From NCBI GenBank assembly GCA_025360865.1, contig JANYBG010000004.1:1-34708 (forward strand): a stretch of 34,708 nt of DNA. Direction: 5' to 3'. Positions 1-8,535 of this stretch are shown here, in pieces. The notes under the pieces are model-generated. The model worked only from the letters and a program-made list of their open reading frames with translations, was not told the origin of the DNA and did no database searches. The DNA comes from Pseudomonadota bacterium (GTDB lineage: Bacteria > Pseudomonadota > Gammaproteobacteria > Steroidobacterales > Steroidobacteraceae). The position numbers and the translations under genes are program-made. Every line of letters starts with the position of its first letter. Position 1 is the first letter of the stretch.

Positions 1-208
1 CCGGCACCATGTCCCCGGGAGCGCCGGTGGTCGAGAGCACGCGGCCGCTGACCGGGGCCGGCACCTCCACCGCGGCTTTCTCGGTCATCACCTCGACGAT
101 GACCTCGTCCTCCGTCACGGTGTCGCCGGGCTTCACGCGCCAGCTGACGATCTCCGCCTGCACGGTGCCCTCGCCCAGGTCGGGCAGCTTAAAGACGTAC
201 CTGCTCAC
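1..208 (-). CDS. bkdB: Branched-chain 2-oxo acid dehydrogenase E2, N-terminal lipoyl domain (partial)
   Basis: Only the first 69 codons are present; the gene continues past position 1. The translation begins with the typical lipoyl-domain opening (KLPDLGEG near residue 8) and contains MTEKA near residue 41, where the lysine is the expected lipoylation site. E2 is the dihydrolipoyl acyltransferase core that takes the acyl group from the E1 pair encoded just upstream and passes it to CoA. The GTG start overlaps the TGA stop of the E1 beta gene (GTGA), which implies translational coupling. Assignment to the branched-chain rather than the pyruvate complex rests on the E1 subunits, because the catalytic domain is outside the window. 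Confidence 0.85.
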   Translation of the reverse strand, partial: MSRYVFKLPDLGEGTVQAEIVSWRVKPGDTVTEDEVIVEVMTEKAAVEVPAPVSGRVLSTTGAPGDMVP

Positions 209-1221
209 GAGGCCTCCATGACCTTCTTCAATGCGGCCGCGACCCGCGCGGGACCGGGGAAATATTCCCACTCGAACGCGTGCGGGTATGGGGTGTCCCA
301 GCCGGCGACGCGCTGGATCGGCGCCTCGAGGTTCCAGAAGCAGTGCTCCTGCACGGTCGCCACCAGTTCCGCGCCGTAGCCGCCGAACAGGGTCGCCTCG
401 TGCACGACCACGCAGCGGCCGGTCTTGCAGACCGAGGCGCACAGCGTATCCACGTCCAGCGGCGCCATGGTCCGCACGTCGATGATCTCAGCGTCAATGC
501 CCGCCTGGCGTACCGCCGCCTCCGCGACGTGAACCATCGTCCCGTAGGTGATGATGGTGGCGGCGGTTCCCGGGCGCACCACCGCGGCGCGCCCCAGGGG
601 CACCGTGAAGTGTCCCTCCGGGACCTCTCCCAAGGGATGCGCGCTCCAGGGCACGGCCGGCTTGTGCGGATCTCCGTCGAAGGGTCCGTTGTAGATGCGC
701 TTGGGCTCGAAGAACACCACCGGGTCCTCGCCCTCGATCGCGCTGATGAGCAGCCCCTTGGCGTCGTACGGGTTGGAGGGCATCACGACTTTGATGCCGC
801 ACACGTGAGTGAAGATCGCCTCGGGGCTCTGCGAATGAGTCTGGCCGCCGCGTATCCCGCCGCCGCAGGGAGTGCGGATCGTGACCGGCGACGTGAACTC
901 CCCGGCGGTGCGGTAGCGCAGGCGCGCGAGTTCGCTCACGACCTGGTCGAAGCCGGGGTAGATGTAGTCGGCGAACTGTATCTCGGCGACGGGCTTGAGC
1001 CCATTGACGCCCATGCCAATGGCGGCGGCGATGATGCCACCTTCGGAGATCGGCGTGTCCAGCACGCGGTGCTCGCCGTGCTTGCGCTGCAATCCCTCGG
1101 TGGCGCGGAAGACGCCGCCGAAGTAGCCGACGTCCTCGCCGAGGATGACCACGCGCGGGTCGCGCGCCAGCATGACGTCCATCGCCGAGTTCAGCGCCTG
1201 CACCATGTTCATGCGCGCCAT
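205..1221 (-). CDS. bkdA2: Branched-chain 2-oxo acid dehydrogenase E1 component, beta subunit
   Basis: A 338-residue transketolase-like beta subunit, normal length for the family. GEDVG (about 28-32) and the ISEGG glutamate (E60), which activates thiamine pyrophosphate in this family, are present, as is the glycine-rich GGGIRGGQTHSQSPEA stretch near 118-133. The C-terminal PYPHAFEWEYFPG resembles branched-chain E1 beta more than pyruvate E1 beta. I chose ATG 1221: the reading frame is open to 1257, but 1221 lies one base after the E1 alpha stop, is preceded by an AGGA ribosome-binding site, and gives the usual N-terminus. With E1 alpha it decarboxylates 2-oxo acids from valine, leucine and isoleucine. 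The substrate is inferred from family resemblance. Confidence 0.9.
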   Translation of the reverse strand: MARMNMVQALNSAMDVMLARDPRVVILGEDVGYFGGVFRATEGLQRKHGEHRVLDTPISEGGIIAAAIGMGVNGLKPVAEIQFADYIYPGFDQVVSELARLRYRTAGEFTSPVTIRTPCGGGIRGGQTHSQSPEAIFTHVCGIKVVMPSNPYDAKGLLISAIEGEDPVVFFEPKRIYNGPFDGDPHKPAVPWSAHPLGEVPEGHFTVPLGRAAVVRPGTAATIITYGTMVHVAEAAVRQAGIDAEIIDVRTMAPLDVDTLCASVCKTGRCVVVHEATLFGGYGAELVATVQEHCFWNLEAPIQRVAGWDTPYPHAFEWEYFPGPARVAAALKKVMEAS

Positions 1222-1222
1222 G

Positions 1223-2500
1223 TCAGTCCTGCCGCGCGTGCGCGGGGGCCGCGCCAATCGCGCCCGCGGTCTGCAGCGCGCGCAGTTCCTCGCGCTGCTT
1301 CACCAGGTGCTCAGGGATTTCCTTGAGCACGTCGTCGAACATGGTCAGCGGGTCAAGCGAGGGACCGCCGGCGAGGGTCCCGAAGGACTCCGCCTTTTTC
1401 CAGCAGGCCGTGACGTGTGCCTCGAGTTCCTTCTCAAGCTTCGCGTGACGCTCCTCGGACCACTCGCCCAGGGCGACGAGGTGCGCCTTCAGGCGCGCGA
1501 CCGGGTCCCCGAGTGGCCAGGCCTTCCACTCCTCCTTGGGACGGTAGCGGGAAGGATCATCGCTGGTGGAATGCGCGGCGACGCGGTAGGTGACATGCTC
1601 GATGAGCGTCGCCCCTCCGCCCTGGCGGGCGCGCTGCGCCGCCCATTGCGTCACCGCGTGGACGGCGAGGAAGTCGTTCCCGTCGACGCGGATGCCGGGG
1701 ATCCCGTATCCGGGACCGCGCTGCGCGAACGTGCGGCGCTCGCCACCGGCGAACCCCTGGAACGTCGAGATCGCCCACTGGTTGTTGACCAGGTTGAGAA
1801 TCACCGGCGCCTGGTAGACGGCCGCGAAGGTCATGGCGTGGTGGAAATCGGCCTCGGCGCTCGATCCCTCCCCGATCCAGCTGGCGGCGATGTGGTCCTC
1901 ACCCTTGATCGCGGCCGCCATGGCCCAGCCGACCGCCTGTGGGTACTGGGTGGCGAGGTTGCCGGAGATCGAGAATATGTTGCCGCTGCCCCAGTGGTAC
2001 ATGATCGGCATCTGCCGGCCCTTGCACATGTCGCGGGTGTTCGACAGGCACTGGCACATCAGCTCGACCAGATCGCGCCCGCGCACCACATGCAGGCCCT
2101 GTTGCCGGTACGAGGGGACCAGCATGTCCCCGGGCTGCAGCGCCATCCCGGCCGCGACGGCCACCGCCTCCTCGCCCGTGGACTTGATATAGAAAGAGAT
2201 GCGGCCCTGGCGCTGGATCTTCTGCATGCGGTCGTCGAAGAGGCGCGTCAGCAGCATGTGCCGCAGGCCGACCTGCAACTCCGCAGGCTCCAGGTGCGGG
2301 TTCCACGGACCCACCGCGAGGTGGTCATCCCCCAGCACCCGCACCAGCTCTTTCGACAGGTCCTCGATGTCCCCGGCAGGCGCGGTGAATTCAGGCCGGT
2401 GCACCGCGCCCGCGGCCGACAGGCTCAGGTAACTGAAATCCGGCTCCTGCCCGGGACGCGCGGGCGGGGACGGGACGTGCAAGCGCGACCGTGGGGTCAT
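1223..2500 (-). CDS. bkdA1: Branched-chain 2-oxo acid dehydrogenase E1 component, alpha subunit
   Basis: A 425-residue thiamine-dependent E1 alpha subunit and the first gene of the bkd operon. The TPP/Mg-binding motif runs from GEGSSAEAD (210-218) to NN (239-240). The loop HSTSDDPSRYR (310-320) matches the conserved loop that is phosphorylated in mitochondrial branched-chain E1 alpha; nothing here shows phosphorylation in this organism. About 60 N-terminal residues precede the conserved fold, usual for the branched-chain class. The ATG at 2500 is followed by good coding, and a -10-like TACAAT lies about 60 bases upstream. With E1 beta it forms the alpha2beta2 decarboxylase feeding E2. A pyruvate-specific enzyme is less likely given the E1 beta C-terminus. 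Confidence 0.9.
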   Translation of the reverse strand: MTPRSRLHVPSPPARPGQEPDFSYLSLSAAGAVHRPEFTAPAGDIEDLSKELVRVLGDDHLAVGPWNPHLEPAELQVGLRHMLLTRLFDDRMQKIQRQGRISFYIKSTGEEAVAVAAGMALQPGDMLVPSYRQQGLHVVRGRDLVELMCQCLSNTRDMCKGRQMPIMYHWGSGNIFSISGNLATQYPQAVGWAMAAAIKGEDHIAASWIGEGSSAEADFHHAMTFAAVYQAPVILNLVNNQWAISTFQGFAGGERRTFAQRGPGYGIPGIRVDGNDFLAVHAVTQWAAQRARQGGGATLIEHVTYRVAAHSTSDDPSRYRPKEEWKAWPLGDPVARLKAHLVALGEWSEERHAKLEKELEAHVTACWKKAESFGTLAGGPSLDPLTMFDDVLKEIPEHLVKQREELRALQTAGAIGAAPAHARQD

Positions 2501-2561
2501 GAGGCGGCCTCTGGAGCTGCGGCTGGCAAAAGGTTGCGGCGCCGTGTGTGAGTTGGGCAGG

Positions 2562-2590
2562 ATTGTAGTCGCCTCACACCGGTAACTCTA
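2562..2590 (-). promoter_or_regulatory. Likely promoter of the bkd operon
   Basis: On the minus strand TACAAT (2562-2567) is a good -10 match, with a weak -35-like TAGAGT 17 bases upstream (2585-2590). Transcription would start near 2555, giving a leader of about 55 bases before bkdA1. The 93-base gap is shared with the divergent yciH-like gene. Confidence 0.45.
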
Positions 2591-2593
2591 CGC

Positions 2594-2935
2594 GTGCAAC
2601 CCAAACACACCTTTCGCGGCGTCGTTCTAAGCAAGCCCCCTCGCCCGATCAGCGCTGGGCACAGCGGACTTAACGCATCGCGCCCCGGCACGGCCACGCC
2701 GCGCGTACGGGTTGGACGCGAGGTCTCCGGGCGCGCCGGCAAGGGAGTGTCCGTGATCAGCGGGCTTCCCCTGCAAGGGAGCGCGTTGTCCGAGCTCGCC
2801 ACGCGACTGAAAAAACTGTGCGGCGCCGGCGGCGCGGTCAAGGACGGCGACATCGAGATCCAGGGCGACCATCGCGATCGCCTGGTCGCCGAGCTCGTGA
2901 AGCTTGGCTACGAGGCGCGCCGCTCGGGCGGCTAG
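2594..2935 (+). CDS. yciH: SUI1/YciH-family translation factor
   Basis: A 113-residue protein. Its C-terminal 75 residues match the SUI1/eIF1-like fold of E. coli YciH: SGRAGKG near 44-50, ISGLPL, then LKKLCGAGGAVKDG and IEIQGDHRD, ending in the family's GG. YciH-type proteins bind the small ribosomal subunit and influence start-site fidelity. The only start codon that keeps the whole domain is GTG 2594, but the N-terminus lacks the VYST-like opening of typical homologues, so the exact start is uncertain. The gene is monocistronic, divergent from bkdA1 and convergent with the DUF885 gene, whose stop lies 15 bases away. No clear Shine-Dalgarno sequence precedes the GTG. Confidence 0.85.
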   Translation: MQPKHTFRGVVLSKPPRPISAGHSGLNASRPGTATPRVRVGREVSGRAGKGVSVISGLPLQGSALSELATRLKKLCGAGGAVKDGDIEIQGDHRDRLVAELVKLGYEARRSGG

Positions 2936-2950
2936 CGGCGGGCACCGGGA

Positions 2951-4954
2951 CTACCGCGGCTCGCCCGCGCGCAGGGTGCGCAGCAACTCCTCGCCGAAAT
3001 AACCCGCGGGGATCGTGCCCTGCTTCATGAACTCCAGGTGAAAGCGCTTCGCCGAGAAGTGCGCGCCCTCGGCCTGCTGGGCCCGCTTGCGCAGCGCGAT
3101 TATCGCCTCTTTCCCCAGCCGATACGTGATCGCCTGGGTGGGCCAGCGCGCGTAGCGAGTGATCGCGCCGCGCGCGCCACTGCAGCTGGCGCTCTTGGCG
3201 TCCGACCTCAGCGCCTGTGGGTTCTCGCAGGAACCGGGCTGGAAATCCACGACCTCCGAGAACAGCGTGACCGCCGCCTCGAACGCGAGCCGGCCGGTGT
3301 GTATCCCGGTGTCGACACGCACCCGCAGGTCGCGGTACAGCTGGCCGCGCAGCTGGTACAGATGTTCCTCGGGGGTGTACATGCCGTGCGGCGCCTTCTC
3401 CCGCGGCTCCGCGGGCAGCGACTCCGAGTAAAGCGCCCAGCCCTCCGCCGCCATCGAGTCCTGCCACATCGACGAGGAGTCCTCCACCGCGCCGGGCGTG
3501 AACCAACGCACCGCGGCTATCCGGTCGCGGTACTGGGTCATGACCTTGTAGTGCCAGTCGTGGCCGGGGAAACCCTCGTGCGCCGCGAGGTCCGGCATCG
3601 CCGCGTAGTTGTGTTCCTGGCGCAGCTCCGCGACGTTATCGTCGGTCGGCGTCACATAGAAGCGCCCGATCCCACTGGACTTGAAGGGAGGCGCCGGATA
3701 GTAAGCGGCTCCCTCGATCGAGGAGCGCAGCGGTGGTGGCGTGATCGTGACGTCGAGGCGATAGTCAGCCGGCACGTCGAACAGGCCGGTCTCGCGCGCG
3801 TAGGCGACCAGCCGCTGGCCGGTCTTGCGGTAGCCTTCGGCCATCTCCGCATCCGTGCGGGGCGCGTCCTGGCTCAGCTGCTCGAAGACCTGGTGGACCG
3901 GGTTGGCGCCGGCGACGGGCCAGTTGTGGGCGGCGGCGATCTGCTCGGCGAGCTTGACCATCTGCGCGCGCGTGGCCTCGACGACCGGCCACGACGCGGT
4001 GTACAGCTGCGCCGCGGTGCTCGCCACCCGCAGATTGTTGTGCAATGCCCAGTCATATTCGGCCTCGCCGAGGGCGTAGCGATCGGCGCGGAATTCCGGC
4101 TTCACGCCCGCGCTTCCCTCGATGCGCGCGTCGGTGAAGAAAGCGCCATTGAGGTAGTCGCGCAGGTGAATGTAAGCGGCCGCCGCGGCCGCCCCGGCCG
4201 CCCCCAGATCGCGCAGGAGCGTCTCGCGGTGCGCAGGCCCGATGTCGGACGCCGCGAGCTGCGGCAGGGTCTTGCTGAAGTACTCCGCGTCCGCGCCCGC
4301 GCTCCGCAGGCCAAAGTCACGCAGAACGCGCCAGTCGGGGGTGTGGTGCGCGGCGATGCCGTCGGCCAATTGCCGCTCGGCCGTGGCGAGGTAGGCCGGC
4401 ACCGCCCGCGCGCGCGCGATGACCGCCTGCCATTCCGCATCCGTGCCGTAAGTCGAGGCGCCCGTGGAGGTCATGCCCTGGATCTGCCAGTCGACACCAC
4501 GAAAGGGCTCATCCACGTACGAATCGACCGAGACCTGCTGGTAGTGGCGCACCTCGTGCTGGTGCGTGAGGAAGGCGATCTGCGCGAGCGCCACCGAGCG
4601 GTCGATGCGCCGCCGCGCGGAGAGCGTCGCCGGGGCGATGGCGGAGAAGCGCGCGCGCAATTCGGCCAGCGTGGCGTCCTCCCTCTCCAGGGCCGCGGGC
4701 GAATAGTCGCGCAGCGTGCCATCGACACCGGCCAGGGCCGGATCGAAGGCCGAACCCCCGAGGTAGGTCGCGATCACCGGGAACTGCCCGAGCACGTAGG
4801 TCACATACTGATGCTCGAGCGCGGCGAAGCTCGCATCCCCGGTGTGGCGCATGGGAACCGGCTGGGCGACCGGTGGCCGCGCGGCCGCCGCCGTGGCGAT
4901 CCCCAGGCCGGTGAGCGATACCACACCGAGAAATGAACGGAACTTCCGGAGCAT
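2951..4954 (-). CDS. Secreted DUF885 family protein (putative zinc metallopeptidase)
   Basis: A 667-residue intact DUF885 protein. A Sec signal peptide (residues 1-25, ending AAAA) points to the periplasm. The family's metal-site signature HEGFPGH (459-465) is followed by EGWALYSE (504-511), where the second glutamate is expected. DUF885 proteins are thermolysin-like in motif order, but the substrate is unknown for most members. The ATG at 4954 has an AAGGA ribosome-binding site six bases upstream. A Cys-containing segment around GSCENPQALRSDAKSASC in the last 120 residues could form a disulfide. A broken paralogue lies at 6241-7572 on the same strand, with the MoeB-like gene between them. 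Peptidase activity is inferred from motifs. Confidence 0.9.
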   Translation of the reverse strand: MLRKFRSFLGVVSLTGLGIATAAAARPPVAQPVPMRHTGDASFAALEHQYVTYVLGQFPVIATYLGGSAFDPALAGVDGTLRDYSPAALEREDATLAELRARFSAIAPATLSARRRIDRSVALAQIAFLTHQHEVRHYQQVSVDSYVDEPFRGVDWQIQGMTSTGASTYGTDAEWQAVIARARAVPAYLATAERQLADGIAAHHTPDWRVLRDFGLRSAGADAEYFSKTLPQLAASDIGPAHRETLLRDLGAAGAAAAAAYIHLRDYLNGAFFTDARIEGSAGVKPEFRADRYALGEAEYDWALHNNLRVASTAAQLYTASWPVVEATRAQMVKLAEQIAAAHNWPVAGANPVHQVFEQLSQDAPRTDAEMAEGYRKTGQRLVAYARETGLFDVPADYRLDVTITPPPLRSSIEGAAYYPAPPFKSSGIGRFYVTPTDDNVAELRQEHNYAAMPDLAAHEGFPGHDWHYKVMTQYRDRIAAVRWFTPGAVEDSSSMWQDSMAAEGWALYSESLPAEPREKAPHGMYTPEEHLYQLRGQLYRDLRVRVDTGIHTGRLAFEAAVTLFSEVVDFQPGSCENPQALRSDAKSASCSGARGAITRYARWPTQAITYRLGKEAIIALRKRAQQAEGAHFSAKRFHLEFMKQGTIPAGYFGEELLRTLRAGEPR

Positions 4955-5033
4955 GACGAATCCTTCCCGCGCCGCGGTGATCGCGGGCGCGAAAGCATAC
5001 GCCGCGCGCGCCCGCAGGTGAAACTGGGCGCCG

Positions 5034-5063
5034 TTGACAGAGGCGCGCGCCGGCGCGGATGCT
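5034..5063 (+). promoter_or_regulatory. Candidate promoter for the MoeB/ThiF-rhodanese gene
   Basis: A perfect TTGACA (5034-5039) is followed after 18 bases by the weak -10-like GATGCT (5058-5063). If real, transcription starts near 5070, downstream of the ATG at 5059, which supports the start at 5092. Confidence 0.35.
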
Positions 5064-5091
5064 TGAGGATCGTGCCAACACCCACTCCCCC

Positions 5092-6222
5092 ATGAGCCTC
5101 TCCCCCGCCGAGCGTGAGCGCTACCAGCGCCACCTGTCGCTGCCGGAGTTCGGCGCCGCGGGACAGGAGAGACTCAAGGCCGCGCGGGTACTCGTGGTCG
5201 GCGCCGGAGGCCTCGGCTCGCCCGCCGCCCTGTACCTGGCGGCGGCCGGCTGCGGCACGCTCGGCCTCGTGGACTGCGACTGGGTGGAGCTTTCCAACCT
5301 GCAGCGCCAGGTGCTCTTCGATACCGCGACGCTCGGCGCGCCCAAGGCCGCGGCGGGGGCGGCGCGGCTGACCGCGCTCAACCCGGGGATCCGGGTGAGG
5401 CCGCACCAGGTGGAGCTGGCCGCCGGCAACGCCATGGGCCTCATCGAACAGTACGACGTGGTGATCGACGGCTCCGATCGCCTCGCCACGCACTACCTCG
5501 TGAACGATGCCTGCGTGCTCCTGGGCCGGCCACTGGTAGCCGCGGCGATCCATCGCTTCGAGGGCCAGATCCTGACCTATGTCCCGGGCCAGGGACCGTG
5601 CTACCGCTGCGCGTTCCCGGGAGGTCCCGACGCCGTCGTGGCCAACTGTGAGACCGCCGGCGTGCTCGGTGTGCTGCCGGGGGTGCTCGGGACCCTGCAG
5701 GCCACCGAGGCGCTCAAGCTGATCACCAGGATCGGCGCGCCCCTGGTGGGCCGCCTCCTCACCTACGATGCGCTCGACATGCGCTTCAGCGAATTCCGCG
5801 TTGCCCGTCGCGGCGACTGCGCCGTGTGTGGCGATACCCCCTCGATCACCGAACTTAAGGACGAAGTACCCATGCGCGATGACGATGTGCCACCGGCGGT
5901 GCGGCGCCTCTCGCCCGCGGACCTGAATGAACTGATCACGGCCGCCGGCGCGAAGGCGCCGCTGCTGGTCGACGTGCGGGAGGACTATGAATTCGAGGCT
6001 GGCCACATCAGGGACGTCGTCCACGTGCCGTTGAACCAGCTGCCAGAGTACCTGGCGCGGCTGGCACCGGACTCAGACCCGGTGTTCATCTGCCGCGGCG
6101 GCATGCGCAGCATGTCCGCGTGCGCGCTGGCGCTGCGCGCGAACGTGCGCTCGCCCGCGAACCTCGAGGGCGGCATGATGCGCTGGGCCGCGGAGATCGA
6201 CGCGACGATCGCGGTCGCGTGA
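5092..6222 (+). CDS. moeB: MoeB/ThiF-type adenylyltransferase fused to a rhodanese domain
   Basis: A 376-residue two-domain protein. The N-terminal E1-like domain has the nucleotide loop GAGGLGS (37-43), zinc cysteine pairs CYRC (170, 173) and CAVC (243, 246), and a cysteine in NCETAG (186) at the position used for acyl transfer. The C-terminal rhodanese domain (about 275-376) keeps the active-site loop CRGGMRS, with Cys334. Such MoeZ-like fusions adenylate a small sulfur carrier (ThiS/MoaD type) and can load sulfur from the rhodanese persulfide. No carrier or thi/moa gene is in the window, so the pathway is open. ATG 5092 gives the typical LSPAERERYQRHL opening; an in-frame ATG at 5059 adds 11 unconserved residues. 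Confidence 0.88.
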   Translation: MSLSPAERERYQRHLSLPEFGAAGQERLKAARVLVVGAGGLGSPAALYLAAAGCGTLGLVDCDWVELSNLQRQVLFDTATLGAPKAAAGAARLTALNPGIRVRPHQVELAAGNAMGLIEQYDVVIDGSDRLATHYLVNDACVLLGRPLVAAAIHRFEGQILTYVPGQGPCYRCAFPGGPDAVVANCETAGVLGVLPGVLGTLQATEALKLITRIGAPLVGRLLTYDALDMRFSEFRVARRGDCAVCGDTPSITELKDEVPMRDDDVPPAVRRLSPADLNELITAAGAKAPLLVDVREDYEFEAGHIRDVVHVPLNQLPEYLARLAPDSDPVFICRGGMRSMSACALALRANVRSPANLEGGMMRWAAEIDATIAVA

Positions 6223-6240
6223 AATTCCGGCGGCGCCGGC

Positions 6241-7572
6241 CCTAGTGCGCGCCCGGCGCGGGGCGACGTAGTTCGCCCGCACGGCTTTCTCGAGCAGGTC
6301 CGGGGGCAGCAGGCCTTGCGCCAGCAGGCCTCCATGAGAATGCTCTTCGCCCGCGCCGGGTCGAGCATGCCGAGGTTGATCATGGGATCGAGGAAAGCGC
6401 GCGCCTCGCGCGTCATGCGCGCCTGCAGCACGCCCAGCTGCGCCTCCGGGGACAGGAAGGGCTTGACGATCGCCTCTGAATAGAGCGCCCAGCCTTCGAC
6501 GTTGGCGCTGTTGGAGGCGAACACCGCGCGCGCCGTGGACACTCCTCCCTCGAGCATGGCGGCGAACTGCAGTTCGTGCCCCGGGCGCGCCTCGTGGGCC
6601 GTTAGGTCCCAGGTGATCGCATCGAAGTTGAAGTCGTCCATCTCCGCCTTGGAGTCCGAGTTCGGGTTCGAGGTCGGGATCACGAAATCGGCGGGTTCGC
6701 CGGTGTTGCCGATCAGCCGGGGGATATTCAGGTGCGGGGCGGGAACGGCGGCCGACTCCGCCAGCGTGGCCAGGCGGATGGCGGCGGCGCGCTGGGGCAG
6801 CGTAACCAGCCTGTGTTCACGGATGATCGCCTCGATGCCAGCGAGCCGGGCGCGGTATACCTTCAGCAGCTGGTCGTTGGGAATGCGCTCCTTCTTCAGC
6901 TCGCGCAAGACATCGCATAGTCCGCCGACTTCCAGCCGCGCTGGCGCGCGATCGAGGCTGACAGCGTCTGCATCTCATCACGGGTCTGCGCGAAGGCGAA
7001 TAGCGCCCGGTCCATGAGCTCGCGGGGATCCATGGCCACCCCGTATTGCTTCAGGTTGTCCGCGTAGATCTCAGGCGGCAGCTGGTCGCCCTTCTCCGCG
7101 CCGACGTAGCGCTGCAGGCGCACCAGCGCCGCGGGGTATCGCGAAGGCGAGGTGCGCTTATCCAGTAGCTGCTGTAGATCCCCTGCGGCAGGTCGAAGTA
7201 AGGCAGCATCAGCCGGTCATCCAGCTCGAGCGTCACGCGCTGGTCCCAGGCGGCCTTGAGCAGGATCTCGAGGTCATCGCGCACCCGGGGGTCGGTCTCG
7301 CTCTTGAGCAGCTGCCCGTACCGCGCCTCCACCGCGCGCAGGTCCAAGCTCTCACGGGCCACGACCCGCGGCCGCAGGTCCAGAACCTCGGAGTCGTAGC
7401 GCTCGACGCCAAGTCCGGAGGCGCCCTCCGGCGCGTACTTCGCTTGGACCTCGAGCAGGACGTTCGCATCCTGGTTGCTCTGGGCGAGCCACGCCGGGAC
7501 TTCCGCGCCGGCGACCGCGCTCGCGACGCAGGCCGCGAACGCGAGGACGCTCGTTATCACTGGACGGGACAT
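6241..7572 (-). pseudogene. DUF885 family gene broken by three frameshifts and 3' truncated
   Basis: The reading order is 7572 to about 7172, then 7168 to 6919, then 6916 to 6335, then about 6331 to 6245, each in a different frame. Joined, they read as one secreted DUF885 protein: signal peptide (MSRPVITSVLAFAACVASAVA), the N-terminal helical half, HEARPGHELQ at the metal site and EGWALYSE. All three junctions are explained by loss of one base. After the last junction the frame reads on to RANYVAPRRA, then homology stops where the convergent MoeB-like gene ends; the usual last 70-100 residues are absent. A TAGAAT box and GGAG ribosome-binding site still precede the ATG at 7572. Either a decaying paralogue of the 2951-4954 gene, or assembly indels plus a genuine truncation. 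Confidence 0.75.
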
Positions 7573-7602
7573 GTCAGCTCCGGTGCCTGACACCTGGGCG
7601 GC

Positions 7603-7608
7603 ATTCTA
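7603..7608 (-). promoter_or_regulatory. -10 box upstream of the broken DUF885 gene
   Basis: TAGAAT on the minus strand, about 30 bases before the ATG at 7572. No convincing -35 box. The rest of the gap 7573-7677 holds no gene. Confidence 0.3.
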
Positions 7609-7677
7609 CGCAGCGCCGCGACCACTGCGGCGTGGGTTCGCGGCGGGAGGAGGCACCGGCGCGCCGAGTCGCGGCGG

Positions 7678-8433
7678 TCAGGGCGAGGGACCGCAGCGCG
7701 ATCGGGCGAACGCGGGCTTCGCGGCCGGAAGGTCCTCGAGGCTGATGCGTTGCTTGAGCAACTCGAGGGCGGCCTGCGGCTCGTCGACGAACTCAAACAG
7801 TTTCAGGTCCTCCTTGGCGATGGTGCCGTGGCGCACCAGGGCGTCGAAGTTGATCACCTCACGCCAGTAATCCGAGCCGTAGAGGAAGACCGGGATCGAG
7901 CGGTCGAGCTTCCGGGTCTGCGCGAGGGTGAGGATCTCGAACAACTCGTCGAAGGTGCCGAAACCGCCGGGGAAGGCGACCAGAGCGCGCGCCAGGTGCG
8001 CGAACCACAGCTTGCGCATGAAGAAGTAATGGAACTCGAAGCACAGCTCCGGGGTGATGAATGGATTCGGGTGCTGCTCGTTCGGCAGCCCGATGTTGAG
8101 CCCCACGCTGCGGCCACCGGCCAGCGCCGCGCCGTGGTTCGCCGCCTGCATGATCCCCGGGCCGCCCCCGGAACAGATCACAAGCCTCTGCCCGCTCCCG
8201 CAACTCCACTCCGTGACCAGCCGCGCAAGCTCCGTCGCCTCATCGTAGTAGCGCCCGAGCGGGCCACCAGCGCGGATGCGCGCGGAGCCGAAGAACACCA
8301 CCGTCGCGGTCACCCCCTGCTCCCCGAAGGTCTTCATCGGCGCGAGGTACTCCGAGACGATCCGGATCGGGCGGCCCTCGTCGGACTCGACGAAACGCGG
8401 GTCCTGGTAGGCGAGCGGGGGCGTGACGGTCAT
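7678..8433 (-). CDS. LOG family protein (TIGR00730 Rossmann fold)
   Basis: A 251-residue lysine-decarboxylase-like (LOG) protein. SGGGPGIM (88-95) and PGGFGTFDE (155-163) form the nucleotide-monophosphate-binding and catalytic signature of LOG phosphoribohydrolases, which release a base from a nucleoside 5'-monophosphate. MRK near 139-141 is also conserved. The N-terminal 40 residues and C-terminal tail make it longer than plant-type LOG (about 190), as in the larger bacterial subgroup, whose substrate is less certain. ATG 8433 was chosen over upstream in-frame starts because an AAGGA ribosome-binding site lies just before it and homology begins there. It is the first gene before the broken DUF885 gene and diverges from the PIG-L gene. 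Confidence 0.88.
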   Translation of the reverse strand: MTVTPPLAYQDPRFVESDEGRPIRIVSEYLAPMKTFGEQGVTATVVFFGSARIRAGGPLGRYYDEATELARLVTEWSCGSGQRLVICSGGGPGIMQAANHGAALAGGRSVGLNIGLPNEQHPNPFITPELCFEFHYFFMRKLWFAHLARALVAFPGGFGTFDELFEILTLAQTRKLDRSIPVFLYGSDYWREVINFDALVRHGTIAKEDLKLFEFVDEPQAALELLKQRISLEDLPAAKPAFARSRCGPSP

Positions 8434-8480
8434 GTCGGCGTCCTTCGTGATTGGCGGTGCGTTCGCCCGCGCGGTTCGGC

Positions 8481-8486
8481 ACTCTA
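8481..8486 (-). promoter_or_regulatory. -10 box for the LOG family gene
   Basis: TAGAGT on the minus strand about 48 bases before the ATG at 8433, within the 102-base divergent gap to the PIG-L gene. The -35 region is unremarkable. Confidence 0.3.
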
Positions 8487-8535
8487 ACGAAAACGGCGCT
8501 CGGCGTGCGACACTCGCGCATCCCCGGAGCACCGC

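Noticed and set aside
3038-4936. A long plus-strand open frame opposite the intact DUF885 gene
   Set aside because: It is Arg/Gly-rich with no recognisable domain and lies exactly antisense to a clear gene; long shadow frames are expected in GC-rich DNA. The same applies at 280-1326, 1145-2551 and 16777-18024.
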